Of a stretch of 64,000 nucleotides of DNA, positions 33,246 through 41,726 are shown piece by piece. The first letter of the stretch is position 1, and every line of letters starts with the position of its first letter. The stretch is taken from positions 1-64,000 of IMG/VR virus record IMGVR_UViG_3300046787_000508; one strand, 5' to 3'. The stretch comes from a virus. Both the position numbers and the translations under genes were made by a program. A model generated the notes under the pieces. That model worked only from the letters and a program-made list of their open reading frames with translations, was not told where the DNA came from and did not search any database.

Positions 33246-34020
33246 TTATGTCTTTTATTTTAAAATGTAGAAAGGGTTGGTTATTTGGTAAGTCATGAAA
33301 CGTGTACGTGTCTGTTCCCATATCGTACACACCATATCCATGGTGTTTTACGGTCTCTCCAAAGTTCTGTTGAATTAATGAACCCACCATAATCCCCTTA
33401 CCACCTTCAGGTAATGTAAATGTTTGTCTTTTATGGATGTCCCCACAAAGGAGTAAATCCAACCCAACAAAATTCAATTGGTCGTAAGCATCTTCAAATT
33501 GAAATCCAACATCTGTTGAAAGTCCTTGGATTGGTCCATGGAATAAACCAATGTGAAACTTACCTGATTCCTTTTCAAATTCAGGTTTAACATTGTGTTG
33601 GTATAGTGAATAAACAACCCAATTAATATTATCATCAGGATATAACCCACTATCTTTATAATAAGATATGTGTGGACTATCAAGTAGTTCAACCACAGGT
33701 GTGATACTATCCATACGTTGCACGTTGTTCTCTAAGAAATCGTGATTGCCAGGTATAATAACAACTTTACCAAAACGAGTTAATTCTTTTAAGAACCAAC
33801 TTGTTAAAAGTAATTGTTCATTTGATATGTTAATTTTTTGATGTGCGATGTCACCCGCAATAACAATTCGTATCTCATCATGTTCAATGTTTTCACCTGA
33901 CCATTCAGAAACTTTTTCACTTACCTCATCTAATAATTTTTGAAATTGCTCTTTATATAAATCGTGCATTTGTATTGTACGAATATGTAAGTCTGCGATG
34001 TGTACTATTTTTTTTACCAT
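33202..34020 (-). CDS. 47: Recombination endonuclease subunit, gp47/Mre11-like phosphoesterase
   Basis: 272 residues. Metallophosphoesterase motifs in order: D10-L-H12 (HIADLHIR), AGD57IAHQ, GNHD (91-94), LFHGP and CGDIHKRQ near the end of the core. All metal ligands look present. It is shorter than T4 gp47 (about 340) and lacks most of the C-terminal capping and Rad50-binding region. It forms the nuclease of the gp46/gp47 complex, which makes 3' ends for recombination. It overlaps the RecB-like nuclease by 7 bases. Confidence 0.92.
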   Translation of the reverse strand: MVKKIVHIADLHIRTIQMHDLYKEQFQKLLDEVSEKVSEWSGENIEHDEIRIVIAGDIAHQKINISNEQLLLTSWFLKELTRFGKVVIIPGNHDFLENNVQRMDSITPVVELLDSPHISYYKDSGLYPDDNINWVVYSLYQHNVKPEFEKESGKFHIGLFHGPIQGLSTDVGFQFEDAYDQLNFVGLDLLLCGDIHKRQTFTLPEGGKGIMVGSLIQQNFGETVKHHGYGVYDMGTDTYTFHDLPNNQPFLHFKIKDINDIENEKEKLVNPG

Positions 34021-34874
34021 CTTTTAATGTATTTTGTTAAGTCCATTGTTAAAATTGCACTACTGATTGCTGGTGGAACTTTATATTCGGTAAAGGTACC
34101 ATCTTCTTTTAATAAAACGACAACATTTCCCAATAACTTTGTGTTACTAAATTTTGTACCCTCTAACATTTTCTTCAATAACCTACCGTACAATGGAAGT
34201 TGTAAATAATAATGTCCAAGTGCATTGTCGTGATAATTGTTAAATGGTGGATATAATTTACCCGTATAATGTTGAACCTCGAAGTTTTTGGGTTGATTTG
34301 TTTTCCAATCGGTAATAACAAAACCAAATCCGTTTTTCTCTTTGTTCATCATCAACCATGTTTTATCTGGTTGTCCTGTGTATTGTTCGTTAGGGTCACC
34401 CAAAACAATTTCCGTATCCAAAAGAATTGCACCACGTTCTAACATTAAGTCAAGGAACTGTTTACCCGCAGCAATCATGTTATCACTCTTACGTTGTTGT
34501 TCTTCATTAATCTCAAAGATGGGTTTTCTCACTTCTTTGTAATTGTCAAAACGTCCAATTAAATCACTCTCTAATTCAAAGTGAACTCTACTACCCATGT
34601 TGGTGGATAAGTCGCCAGCTTTTTTCCATTCTGCAAGTAATTGTGCCTGACCTTCAGGGTCTCCTTTTGACATTCTAAGTGCCATCCCATCGGCATCGAA
34701 AGGTTTATGGAATTTTTTAATAATTTTAGAAACCGATGGGAAGTTTTTCTTCACCACACCATCGACATCTTTCATGAAATAAATGTGTTCCTCCTCAATA
34801 AAGGTCAATTCAATTTCTTTTCTTCTTTGGTCTAATAAGTCCTTAATCTCTAATGAGATGTCGTTTAAATTCAT
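34014..34874 (-). CDS. RecB/Cas4-like PD-(D/E)XK exonuclease
   Basis: 286 residues with the complete RecB-family nuclease signature: H98 in MGSRVHFELE, D170 in TGQPDKTWL, D189-W-K191 in VITDWKTNQP, and Q225...Y229 in YYLQLPLYGRLL. These are the residues that bind the two metals and the DNA end in AddB, Cas4 and PDDEXK_1 proteins. The four-cysteine iron-sulfur cluster of Cas4 is absent. It lies between primase and gp47, so a role in processing ends during replication or in degrading host DNA is likely. Confidence 0.85.
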   Translation of the reverse strand: MNLNDISLEIKDLLDQRRKEIELTFIEEEHIYFMKDVDGVVKKNFPSVSKIIKKFHKPFDADGMALRMSKGDPEGQAQLLAEWKKAGDLSTNMGSRVHFELESDLIGRFDNYKEVRKPIFEINEEQQRKSDNMIAAGKQFLDLMLERGAILLDTEIVLGDPNEQYTGQPDKTWLMMNKEKNGFGFVITDWKTNQPKNFEVQHYTGKLYPPFNNYHDNALGHYYLQLPLYGRLLKKMLEGTKFSNTKLLGNVVVLLKEDGTFTEYKVPPAISSAILTMDLTKYIKRW

Positions 34875-34875
34875 T

Positions 34876-35817
34876 TTAATCTATTTGGTAAATTTTATAA
34901 TTCGTTAGGTCTCCCTGTAAATCCGCTATATCCTTGTCGTTTGGTAATCTTGTAATCCAAATTTTACCAAATAACTTCCCACCGTTTAATTTATGATATA
35001 GGAGTTGTGCATTGTCCCACGCGTCTCCGTCTAACACTATTAATATTTTCTTCGCCTTTTCATATAAAGTTTCAAATAGTTTTTCACTCATCACCTTACC
35101 TAACATTGGTATTGCATTTGGTAAGAATATACTATCGAAAGCACCTTCAACAATATGAATTGTTTCGTCCCAATTAATAAGATACTCATTGAATATAATG
35201 ATTTCTTTTTGAGCTTCGGGATTTTTATATTTTAATTTTGTTCTTGTTTCATACGACCTAGCGATAAAGTAATTTAACTTATTGTCGTTATCATATGATG
35301 GTATTATGATTCTATTGGCATATTCCCCACTATAACAAAATCCAATATTAAATTTCTCTAACATTTCATCTGATATGTTTCTACGTTTAACGTAATTAAA
35401 TGCGTAACGGTAGTGATGTGTTAATTTCAAACCGGCACTCGCATCTTTAAATGAAACAAATTCCTTTGGGAGTTTTACCTCTTTATAAAATCTTTTAGGG
35501 GTTTCTTCGTTTTCGTCAGGTCTTAAAAGTTTATATTTTTTTAATAAACGAGGTGACCCGTGTTTTTTAATTAGTTTATATATCGACCCGTGTGTGTCGT
35601 GAGTTTCACCACAAGACCAACATTTAAACACATTATATTTGTAGTTAACCTCTAAATTACCTTTACCGTCTCCCTCATCTAAACCCTTAATATCGTGTGA
35701 ACAAACGGGACAATCGAATGATATCTGTCCCTTATAGTCATTGTGCATGTGTGGTTCCCCAAGAATATCTTCAAGGATATCAATTATCGGTGCATAATCT
35801 ATTATTGTCTCAGTCAT
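34876..35817 (-). CDS. DnaG-type DNA primase
   Basis: 313 residues. The N-terminal zinc ribbon has C36-P-V-C39 and C66-W-S-C69 (FDCPVCSHDIKG, NVFKCWSCGETHDT). The primase core contains NISDEMLEKFNIGFCYSG and RIIIPSYDNDNKLNYFIARS. The TOPRIM domain has E224 in VEGAFDS and D263-G-D265 in VLDGDAWD, the metal-binding acidic residues. It is the functional counterpart of T4 gp61 and makes RNA primers for lagging-strand synthesis. No helicase or polymerase lies in this window. It is the first gene after an intrinsic terminator and has a TATATTTT box, not TATTTATA. Confidence 0.9.
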   Translation of the reverse strand: MTETIIDYAPIIDILEDILGEPHMHNDYKGQISFDCPVCSHDIKGLDEGDGKGNLEVNYKYNVFKCWSCGETHDTHGSIYKLIKKHGSPRLLKKYKLLRPDENEETPKRFYKEVKLPKEFVSFKDASAGLKLTHHYRYAFNYVKRRNISDEMLEKFNIGFCYSGEYANRIIIPSYDNDNKLNYFIARSYETRTKLKYKNPEAQKEIIIFNEYLINWDETIHIVEGAFDSIFLPNAIPMLGKVMSEKLFETLYEKAKKILIVLDGDAWDNAQLLYHKLNGGKLFGKIWITRLPNDKDIADLQGDLTNYKIYQID

Positions 35818-35821
35818 ATTG

Positions 35822-35829
35822 AAAATATA
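35822..35829 (-). promoter_or_regulatory. TATATTTT box upstream of the primase, early-type candidate
   Basis: TATATTTT on the coding strand, 4 nt before the primase ATG and directly behind the 35845-35879 terminator. The same box occurs in the methylase divergent region. No clear TTTG partner is seen at -33, where the terminator T-tract lies. Confidence 0.35.
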
Positions 35830-35844
35830 AGAAAAAAAAATGAT

Positions 35845-35879
35845 AAAAAAAAATCCCCAAGGACACCACTCCTCGGGGA
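35845..35879 (-). terminator. Rho-independent terminator
   Basis: A 9-bp stem (TCCCCaAGG paired with CCTcGGGGA, one mismatch) with an 8-base loop is followed on the minus strand by nine T. It lies about 85 bases after the stop of the RuvC-like gene and separates it from the primase operon. Confidence 0.85.
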
Positions 35880-35890
35880 AACACCAACTT

Positions 35891-35910
35891 AATGTATATT
35901 GCTATACATT
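35891..35910. repeat. Perfect inverted repeat between the RuvC-like gene and its terminator
   Basis: AATGTATA (35891-35898), a 4-base loop TTGC, then TATACATT (35903-35910). It sits in the 145-base gap 35818-35962, in the 3' untranslated part of the RuvC-like transcript. Together with the terminator hairpin it forms a two-stem 3' end. It could be an RNA-stabilising element or an operator for a repressor; nothing else is seen in the gap. Confidence 0.6.
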
Positions 35911-35962
35911 CCGTCCTATTTTAAATATACATTTTTTATTTCTAAAAAAGAAATAATTTGAT

Positions 35963-36565
35963 TTATTTTTCTGATTTTGTCATATTAACATAACCAATCA
36001 CACAACACGCAGCATCTGCCATGTCATAATTCTCTTTTCTAAGATTTCCCGATTTACCGTATAACCACTCAATATCTGGACAAACTTCATTGACGTGTTC
36101 CCAAATAACGTGTTTTTTATCGATATCTTTTGGGTATCCACCAAATAAAACATTACGACCCTTTTCATTTGGTCTAACCAAATCAGGGAAAGCATATTTT
36201 CTTGAGTTATATGTGGAAATAAATGTTGGTAACACTCCTAAAATATCATAACAATTCTTTAAAATTAAAGTGTTGTAACGTAATAGAGTTCCTACCGTGT
36301 AAATGTTATTAGATTGAAGTAATGGTTCCTCAATAATTACACGGGTGATTCCCATGTCTTTATACCCTTCCAAGTGTTTCTTGAAAGCATCGGCTTTTTT
36401 AATCAATTCTTCTATTTTTTCCTCGGGTTGAGGTTTAATCATTGGAGAGAAATGTGTTAACTCTAATAATTTGGACCCTGATATATCAAACAGTGCCCAC
36501 CCAATTGTTTTAGTGGAAATATCTAACCCTAAAATCTTTGGCTTGTTCTTAAATTGTTTATCCAT
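35963..36565 (-). CDS. RuvC-like Holliday junction resolvase
   Basis: 200 residues with an RNase H fold. Acidic residues are D15 in ILGLDISTKTIGWALFD, E79/E80 in RVIIEEPLLQSNN, and D181/D184 in NYDMADAACCVIGYV. The pattern of LDxS, IIEEP and DxADA is that of phage RuvC-like resolvases. It would cut branched DNA before packaging, the job of T4 gp49, a different fold. It is expressed from its own TATTTATA box 9 nt upstream and ends at a terminator, so it may be a late, single-gene unit. Confidence 0.88.
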   Translation of the reverse strand: MDKQFKNKPKILGLDISTKTIGWALFDISGSKLLELTHFSPMIKPQPEEKIEELIKKADAFKKHLEGYKDMGITRVIIEEPLLQSNNIYTVGTLLRYNTLILKNCYDILGVLPTFISTYNSRKYAFPDLVRPNEKGRNVLFGGYPKDIDKKHVIWEHVNEVCPDIEWLYGKSGNLRKENYDMADAACCVIGYVNMTKSEK

Positions 36566-36574
36566 AAAACAATA

Positions 36575-36582
36575 TATAAATA
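36575..36582 (-). promoter_or_regulatory. TATTTATA box, candidate late promoter
   Basis: Perfect TATTTATA (in ATTATTTATATATTG) on the coding strand, 9 nt upstream of the RuvC-like gene in a 39-base gap. Late expression would suit a resolvase that trims DNA for packaging. Confidence 0.5.
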
Positions 36583-36604
36583 ATATTTTCTGTTTAGTAA
36601 AGAG

Positions 36605-38776
36605 TTATATGTCGATTTTAACCGCAAATACTTGAGTTCCCGTTCTTACGATTGGTTTCGGTACTTTAGCTATAACTAATACTTCTTTATTTTCATTTAA
36701 AAGTGCAACTTCAGTGATTCGTTTTGGTTTACCTGTAATGAACGATGGGTTTTGAGTTGTTGTAAATTCACCTGAAGGAAGATTAATTAAAAATCTCATA
36801 ACCTCTAAGTCAATTGCTCTTACCAATCGAATACTACCTGTAAATGGTTGTTCGTCACCAAACTCAGGAGTCGTCAATAAATGAGTACTACCAGGGTATT
36901 CATTAGGGAAATCTATCGAAGGTTGTAGATAAGTTTCCAAATCATACCTACTTGCGTTTTCATAATCACTATTTGATATTACAAAACGTTTGTTTCTTAG
37001 ATTAACAGGGTCAATGTTACTACCAACTGTGTGTCCAGGTATTTCGGGTGTAAAATCAATAATTTTCCACATAGTTGGGTCAGGTTGATTTCCCGTATCT
37101 ACTTTCTGTACTAATATTTCAAATTTGTTTGCTATGAATCCTGTTGTACTACCTAATAGTGTTGTTTTCATGTGTCTAAATTCAGTTTCACTGAACTTTA
37201 TTGACACGTCTCCCGGTGTTGTTGTTCCTGTTATTTTAGTATAGTAATTACAGTGTAATCCGTTCAATCTTGTATCACCCGTATATTCTAAAATGTATGT
37301 TACAAAAATTGTTTGTCCTGTTGTACCTGACATTAATGGTGTCAATGGTTCACCATCCGTACCACATTTAGTGTCAGTTGGTACCATAGCAATTCTTGGT
37401 GCCGGTAATGTGTAACGTCTGTTTGATTTGTAATCTAACGCAGCAACAATTTCTTCGTCATCAAAAATAATAACTTTATGGTTGTAAAAAACCTTACCAA
37501 CTTTGTGACCATCCTCATCTATTAGATAACGATATTTCATTTGGTTAAGTTTAGTATCAATTGCTGTTGAATCAATTGACATGTCCATTGTACCCATGAA
37601 AAATCTCGCACCTACAGTTGTCCCTGTGGTTCTGTGATAATAAATGAACGGAATATAAATTTCAAAATATTCTAAATCCGTCAACGGGTCACCAAAACTG
37701 TCATCTAAAAGTGCATCGTCAGTTACATTATTCGTACTGATATAATCTTCATATTTAAACCCTAAATCAGGGTCTCTTAGAATGTCCCCAACTTTAGAAT
37801 AGTGAATCACACTAATACATTTTTGTTCTTCAGGTAAAACAATCACAGTATCTCCAAATGAGTTTGTTATTGTCGTTCCTGTATTTGATGTTTGTCCCGA
37901 TGATGTGTTATATCCAAAGAATTCTTTAGTTGACACAAATACGTTACTTGTGTAACCCGATAATCTCTCGTCCTCAACTAAACCATACATATCGGAACCA
38001 TAATCCATACCTGCCGGTTTCTTACTCCATACTGTGTTTAATGTCCATGGGTCTTGTTGGTCCTCAGGCATCGGTGGTATAGGTAAACATACCTTTGTCT
38101 CATCATGTGCACCGGGATATTGTGGTGAACATTCATTACATATGATGGTAATGTCTTTTGATTCTAAATCCGAATAATCGGGCATCGGTCTATCTAACGT
38201 TAATATGTTAGTTGTTTCTCCTGTAACTAAGTTAGTGATTCTATAAACTAAACTTGACGCGTCGTCTTGGATAGTATCGTTTGAACAATATAATACATCG
38301 AAATATATGGTTATGTATTTACAATTATTAAATGTTGTTCCCGCCGGTACAACTAAAGAAGATGTTCCGTTAACTACACTAATATCTACTTGTTCCCATC
38401 CACATTCTACCGTTGTTCCTTCACATAATTCAGAATCATATTCAATGTAATTTGACACATATCCTGCAGGTCCCATCACATTTCTAATTGTTTCAGTTTG
38501 TGAAACTTGAATTGGATTACCAAATGTTGTTCCCGTTAATGACGATTCTGAAATCTTATATGGATATTTTACTTGATTATCTTTATCTAAAGGTGTGAAA
38601 ACTTTTTGAGCTGGTCTTGTTGATGTTCCATCGAATTCAGAAAACGCATAATCAAACTCAGAATCTCCAAGTTGGAAATAGTGAATGTTAAAATCACCTT
38701 GCGCAATTTTTTTTCTACCTTTATTGGTTATTCTTGCCGCTAAGTGTTCTGAATTTATTTCATTTAAAAAGCTCAT
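36605..38776 (-). CDS. Large virion structural protein (723 aa)
   Basis: 723 residues, beta-rich throughout. It opens MSFLNEINSEHLAARITNKG, then RKKIAQGDFNIHYFQLGDSE, a motif I associate with tail or baseplate proteins of large environmental phages. Several cysteine pairs (ICNECS near residue 212) hint at metal or disulfide sites. No enzymatic motif. The C-terminal EVALLNENKEVLVIAKVPKP is an ordinary beta domain. It is the last gene of the tail block and follows a fibronectin-III protein. Location and length suggest a baseplate component; the exact role is unknown. Confidence 0.7.
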   Translation of the reverse strand: MSFLNEINSEHLAARITNKGRKKIAQGDFNIHYFQLGDSEFDYAFSEFDGTSTRPAQKVFTPLDKDNQVKYPYKISESSLTGTTFGNPIQVSQTETIRNVMGPAGYVSNYIEYDSELCEGTTVECGWEQVDISVVNGTSSLVVPAGTTFNNCKYITIYFDVLYCSNDTIQDDASSLVYRITNLVTGETTNILTLDRPMPDYSDLESKDITIICNECSPQYPGAHDETKVCLPIPPMPEDQQDPWTLNTVWSKKPAGMDYGSDMYGLVEDERLSGYTSNVFVSTKEFFGYNTSSGQTSNTGTTITNSFGDTVIVLPEEQKCISVIHYSKVGDILRDPDLGFKYEDYISTNNVTDDALLDDSFGDPLTDLEYFEIYIPFIYYHRTTGTTVGARFFMGTMDMSIDSTAIDTKLNQMKYRYLIDEDGHKVGKVFYNHKVIIFDDEEIVAALDYKSNRRYTLPAPRIAMVPTDTKCGTDGEPLTPLMSGTTGQTIFVTYILEYTGDTRLNGLHCNYYTKITGTTTPGDVSIKFSETEFRHMKTTLLGSTTGFIANKFEILVQKVDTGNQPDPTMWKIIDFTPEIPGHTVGSNIDPVNLRNKRFVISNSDYENASRYDLETYLQPSIDFPNEYPGSTHLLTTPEFGDEQPFTGSIRLVRAIDLEVMRFLINLPSGEFTTTQNPSFITGKPKRITEVALLNENKEVLVIAKVPKPIVRTGTQVFAVKIDI

Positions 38777-38807
38777 ATTTTAATTTTTTTTTAATCTCAT
38801 ATCGTTA

Positions 38808-39572
38808 TTAAGAACAACCACCTATCATTGGCCAAAATGAACTATGTGATATGTTTATCGGGGTCGTGTCTAATAATGTTCCACCACTACTGTATAATTT
38901 TAAATCACCGGATACATTTCCAAAACCATTTGTCTCAGTGTATGTTAATAAACCTTGACCTTGTGAATATAATGGGGTACCACTGTATGTTGCCGTTGCC
39001 GACGAAGATATTGAAGGTGTATATGTTACATAATATCCAACTGGTGCATTGTAAACATATACAGGGAAATACATAGTACATTGTGCGTTATCATTACAAT
39101 TTCCTGACCTACAAATAGGACTAGTGCCCAAACTAACAGATGGTTCTGCCACTGCCGTCGGTGTTGGGGTTGGTGTAGGTGTTGGTGTCGGAGTTGGTGT
39201 TTGAACAACCTCAGTAGGTGTTGGTGTAGGGGTTGGTGTTTGAACAACTGCGGTAGGTGTTGGTGTAGGTGTTTGAACAACCGCTGTAGGGGTTGGTGTT
39301 GGGGTATCTACAGGTGGTGTATCACATACCACCGTTGTACCGTAAGACCATTTACTTTGTACCGGCCCACATATAGTTCTAACCGCATAATGATATGATT
39401 CACCATTAACCAAACCTGGTATGGTAACACTTAATGTTCCAAAAGAAACAGGTGTAGGTGTTATACCATCCAACGACGTTGCGTTCAATGCGTACTTATA
39501 TTCAAATGAACAATCGGTACACGACGCCAATGAAGTTGGTTTAGACCATGAAAATGTTAATGTTGCACTCAT
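38808..39572 (-). CDS. Fibronectin III domain virion protein with Pro-Thr linker
   Basis: 254 residues in three parts. A fibronectin type III domain comes first (about 1-85: LTFSWSKPTSLASCTD, VTIPGLVNGESYHYAVRT). A linker made almost only of Pro and Thr, with AVV or EVV breaks, covers about 88-141. A C-terminal beta domain with cysteines (SPICRSGNCNDNAQCTMYFP) completes it. Such layouts make a bead-on-a-string adhesin projecting from the virion. A TATTTATA box ends only 4 nt before the ATG. The linker is encoded by GGTGTTGG-type repeats when read on the plus strand. Confidence 0.75.
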   Translation of the reverse strand: MSATLTFSWSKPTSLASCTDCSFEYKYALNATSLDGITPTPVSFGTLSVTIPGLVNGESYHYAVRTICGPVQSKWSYGTTVVCDTPPVDTPTPTPTAVVQTPTPTPTAVVQTPTPTPTPTEVVQTPTPTPTPTPTPTPTAVAEPSVSLGTSPICRSGNCNDNAQCTMYFPVYVYNAPVGYYVTYTPSISSSATATYSGTPLYSQGQGLLTYTETNGFGNVSGDLKLYSSGGTLLDTTPINISHSSFWPMIGGCS

Positions 39573-39576
39573 GTTT

Positions 39577-39584
39577 TATAAATA
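39577..39584 (-). promoter_or_regulatory. TATTTATA box 4 nt before a start codon
   Basis: Perfect coding-strand TATTTATA followed by AAAC and the ATG. If this is a -10 or -7 element, the transcript would be leaderless or nearly so. Confidence 0.45.
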
Positions 39585-39596
39585 TTCTTGTTTGAC

Positions 39597-40238
39597 TTAT
39601 CTATTAGTGTTATTTAAGAAATGATTCTCATCTGTCTCTAAAAATTCATTAACACTAAATGTTGTTATTGTTATTGGATTTGGATTATTTTGTACTTTAC
39701 TAATCATTTTATCCGTATCCTTAATTGTTCCGTAATTTCTTTGTATCAAATGTTCAGTTAATAATGTTGCATCACTATATGTCCTTAAATCTGATTCCTG
39801 TATATCGTCACCAATTTGTTTTTTAACATAACCAATTTTTTTATGGTTAACATCTTGTTGGAAGAAATTACTTTCCTCCATTTCAGAATATGTTAAATTT
39901 TTAGGTCTACTTTCATACCAACTAACATCAACTAATAAATTATAAGTGTTAAGTGCTAAATCGGTTAAATAATTTAAATCCTCTTCTATTTTTTCGTTAG
40001 TTTGTGAACCACCAACTAAACATATGTCAACATCCCAAGTTGTATTAAAATCAAACAGAACTCCACCCATTACATAAACATCATAATCAGTTAAAATACT
40101 TGTATTAGTTTGAATATGTGTTAAAAATGTTTTTAATTTTTCGTATGTTGGTCTACCCCAAGGTGTTGTTGTTGAAACCACACCTCTTTGGTATAAGAAA
40201 TATTGACCGTGTATTGATTCCCTATTAAATGTTGTCAT
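39597..40238 (-). CDS. Nucleotidyltransferase-fold-like protein in tail block
   Basis: 213 residues. The segment YVMGGVLFDFNTTWDVDICL (about 55-74) matches the nucleotidyltransferase signature: a strand, G58-G59, a gap of about ten residues, then D69-x-D71. A further acid would be expected after the next strand (LVDVSWYESRP, D at about 112). The N-terminal RESIHGQYFLYQRGVVST is not typical of tRNA nucleotidyltransferases. Enzymes of this fold attach nucleotides to RNA, protein or small molecules, and also act as toxins. Its place between tail adhesins is unexpected; a modified virion protein is one possibility. Confidence 0.6.
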   Translation of the reverse strand: MTTFNRESIHGQYFLYQRGVVSTTTPWGRPTYEKLKTFLTHIQTNTSILTDYDVYVMGGVLFDFNTTWDVDICLVGGSQTNEKIEEDLNYLTDLALNTYNLLVDVSWYESRPKNLTYSEMEESNFFQQDVNHKKIGYVKKQIGDDIQESDLRTYSDATLLTEHLIQRNYGTIKDTDKMISKVQNNPNPITITTFSVNEFLETDENHFLNNTNR

Positions 40239-40256
40239 AATTAATTAATTAAAATT

Positions 40257-41630
40257 TTAATATCCTCCTCCGCTACCTCCTCCGCTAGGGCAGTTAGCGA
40301 TACATGTTGCTTCGTCAGCATACGCTCCGTTTAACACATATGAACAATTACCTAATCCATCACAATCCCAACCATATGTTCCAACAGGTGTTGCAGTTGG
40401 AGTTGGGGTAGGTGTCGGTGTAATTGGGTTATTAACACAATTATGTTCCGCATCACAACTACCGTATTGTATTACGTCAAATGAAGTTACGGCATATTGT
40501 CCATCATAGAAAATTGGGTTACTTTTTGAACAAATATAATAAGTGTATGTACCATCTTGATTATCATACGCCTCAACACCTCCTGTCGCGTTCACCGTTA
40601 CTGTTGTGTTAGAACCTAGTGGTGTGTATACCACAGTTAAACCACTATTTAATTGTATTTCACTTGTATTTAAGGTGTAACTATAACATAAACCGCTATC
40701 ACCCACTATCGGTGTAGGGGTTGGTGTAGGTGGTGTTGGTGTAGGGTCTACACCTCCACAATCCGCACTTGTTGTACACTCACCATTTACGGTTTCAGTA
40801 ATATTAGCATCTGCATTAATTAAATCCATTCCATTATACGTGTAATAGATATTTGTATTATCTTTTATACAAATGTTAAATTCGACTCCGAGTTCATTTC
40901 CACCACTATCTGGAAATTCGGTATATACTGCATTGACCTGTACATCATTTGGTGTTGTGTAAAGTATTCGTAGGTTTTGACCTTCAAATGAAAGTGCAGA
41001 ACTATTAATTGTTAAAATATAACATGTACCCGCTAAAGGTACCACTGTTGGCGTCGGAGTAGGTGTTTGAGCAACTGCAGTTGGTGTAGGGGTTGGTGTA
41101 TCTCCTACAGCCGTTGGTGTTGGAGTTGGTGTTTGAACGACTTCGGTAGGGGTTGGGGTTGGTGTAGGTGTTGAAGTTGGAGTTGGTGTAGGGGTAGCAT
41201 CCGAAACACATGCTGCCGTTAATGAAAATGGTGGGTAACAATCGTGATAACAAATTGCAGTTAATGCTTCAGGTTGTGGGCAACATGATTGATACGCAAT
41301 TGGGTCGTGTAAATAAATGTTCTCAATAATGTATCTTGGTATTTCTGTACCATCTGATAACATAGTTTTTGTTACAGTATCTTCAATTTTAACCCAACAA
41401 TTACTATTGAAGTCTAATCCATTACTTGATATTTCAATACTTGTAGTGCCGGCAGGATACGTTGGACACGTATTATAACTTGAATAGTCAGTACCGTTAT
41501 GGTAATACGTGTAACCTGTTGTAACTGTGAATCCTCCGTAGGCACTATCGTCACCAATAACCGATTTAAAGGAAACCTTAAACGGATTTGGTGAAACAAT
41601 GTTCGTAATATTAACTCTTAAATAACCCAT
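40257..41630 (-). CDS. Virion protein with three Pro-Thr linkers and cysteine modules
   Basis: 457 residues. Residues 1-145 are a beta domain with many cysteines (YQSCCPQPEALTAICYHDC). Pro-Thr linkers follow at about 147-196, 299-314 and 402-416. The domains between them are paralogous: GTCYILTINSSALSFEGQNL and GLCYSYTLNTSEIQLNSGLT, each about 95 residues with TTPNDV/VYTPLG strands. The C terminus (WDCDGLGNCSYVLNGAYADE, then ATCIANCPSGGG) is a small cysteine-knot-like repeat. It is a modular adhesin with duplicated domains. Two TATTTATA-type boxes and an upstream terminator mark it as the start of a transcript. Confidence 0.75.
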   Translation of the reverse strand: MGYLRVNITNIVSPNPFKVSFKSVIGDDSAYGGFTVTTGYTYYHNGTDYSSYNTCPTYPAGTTSIEISSNGLDFNSNCWVKIEDTVTKTMLSDGTEIPRYIIENIYLHDPIAYQSCCPQPEALTAICYHDCYPPFSLTAACVSDATPTPTPTSTPTPTPTPTEVVQTPTPTPTAVGDTPTPTPTAVAQTPTPTPTVVPLAGTCYILTINSSALSFEGQNLRILYTTPNDVQVNAVYTEFPDSGGNELGVEFNICIKDNTNIYYTYNGMDLINADANITETVNGECTTSADCGGVDPTPTPPTPTPTPIVGDSGLCYSYTLNTSEIQLNSGLTVVYTPLGSNTTVTVNATGGVEAYDNQDGTYTYYICSKSNPIFYDGQYAVTSFDVIQYGSCDAEHNCVNNPITPTPTPTPTATPVGTYGWDCDGLGNCSYVLNGAYADEATCIANCPSGGGSGGGY

Positions 41631-41635
41631 ATCTA

Positions 41636-41643
41636 CATAAATA
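41636..41643 (-). promoter_or_regulatory. TATTTATA-type box (TATTTATG variant)
   Basis: TATTTATG on the coding strand, 5 nt before the ATG of the 457-residue adhesin gene. One mismatch to the consensus. Confidence 0.4.
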
Positions 41644-41669
41644 CTTTATGGAAAGTTTAGTGTTAATAA

Positions 41670-41677
41670 TATAAATA
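41670..41677 (-). promoter_or_regulatory. TATTTATA box directly behind a terminator
   Basis: Perfect TATTTATA, adjoining the T-rich tail of the 41681-41703 terminator, 39 nt upstream of the 457-residue adhesin. A second box at 41636 follows. Confidence 0.45.
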
Positions 41678-41680
41678 AAA

Positions 41681-41703
41681 AAACCCCTTTTGTGAAGGGG
41701 TTT
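41681..41703 (-). terminator. Rho-independent terminator
   Basis: A 9-bp perfect stem (AAACCCCTT paired with AAGGGGTTT) with a 5-base loop is followed on the minus strand by TTTTATTTAT. It starts 24 bases after the stop of the 160-residue virion protein. Confidence 0.88.
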
Positions 41704-41726
41704 ATTGTGTTATTATAAAATGTTAA

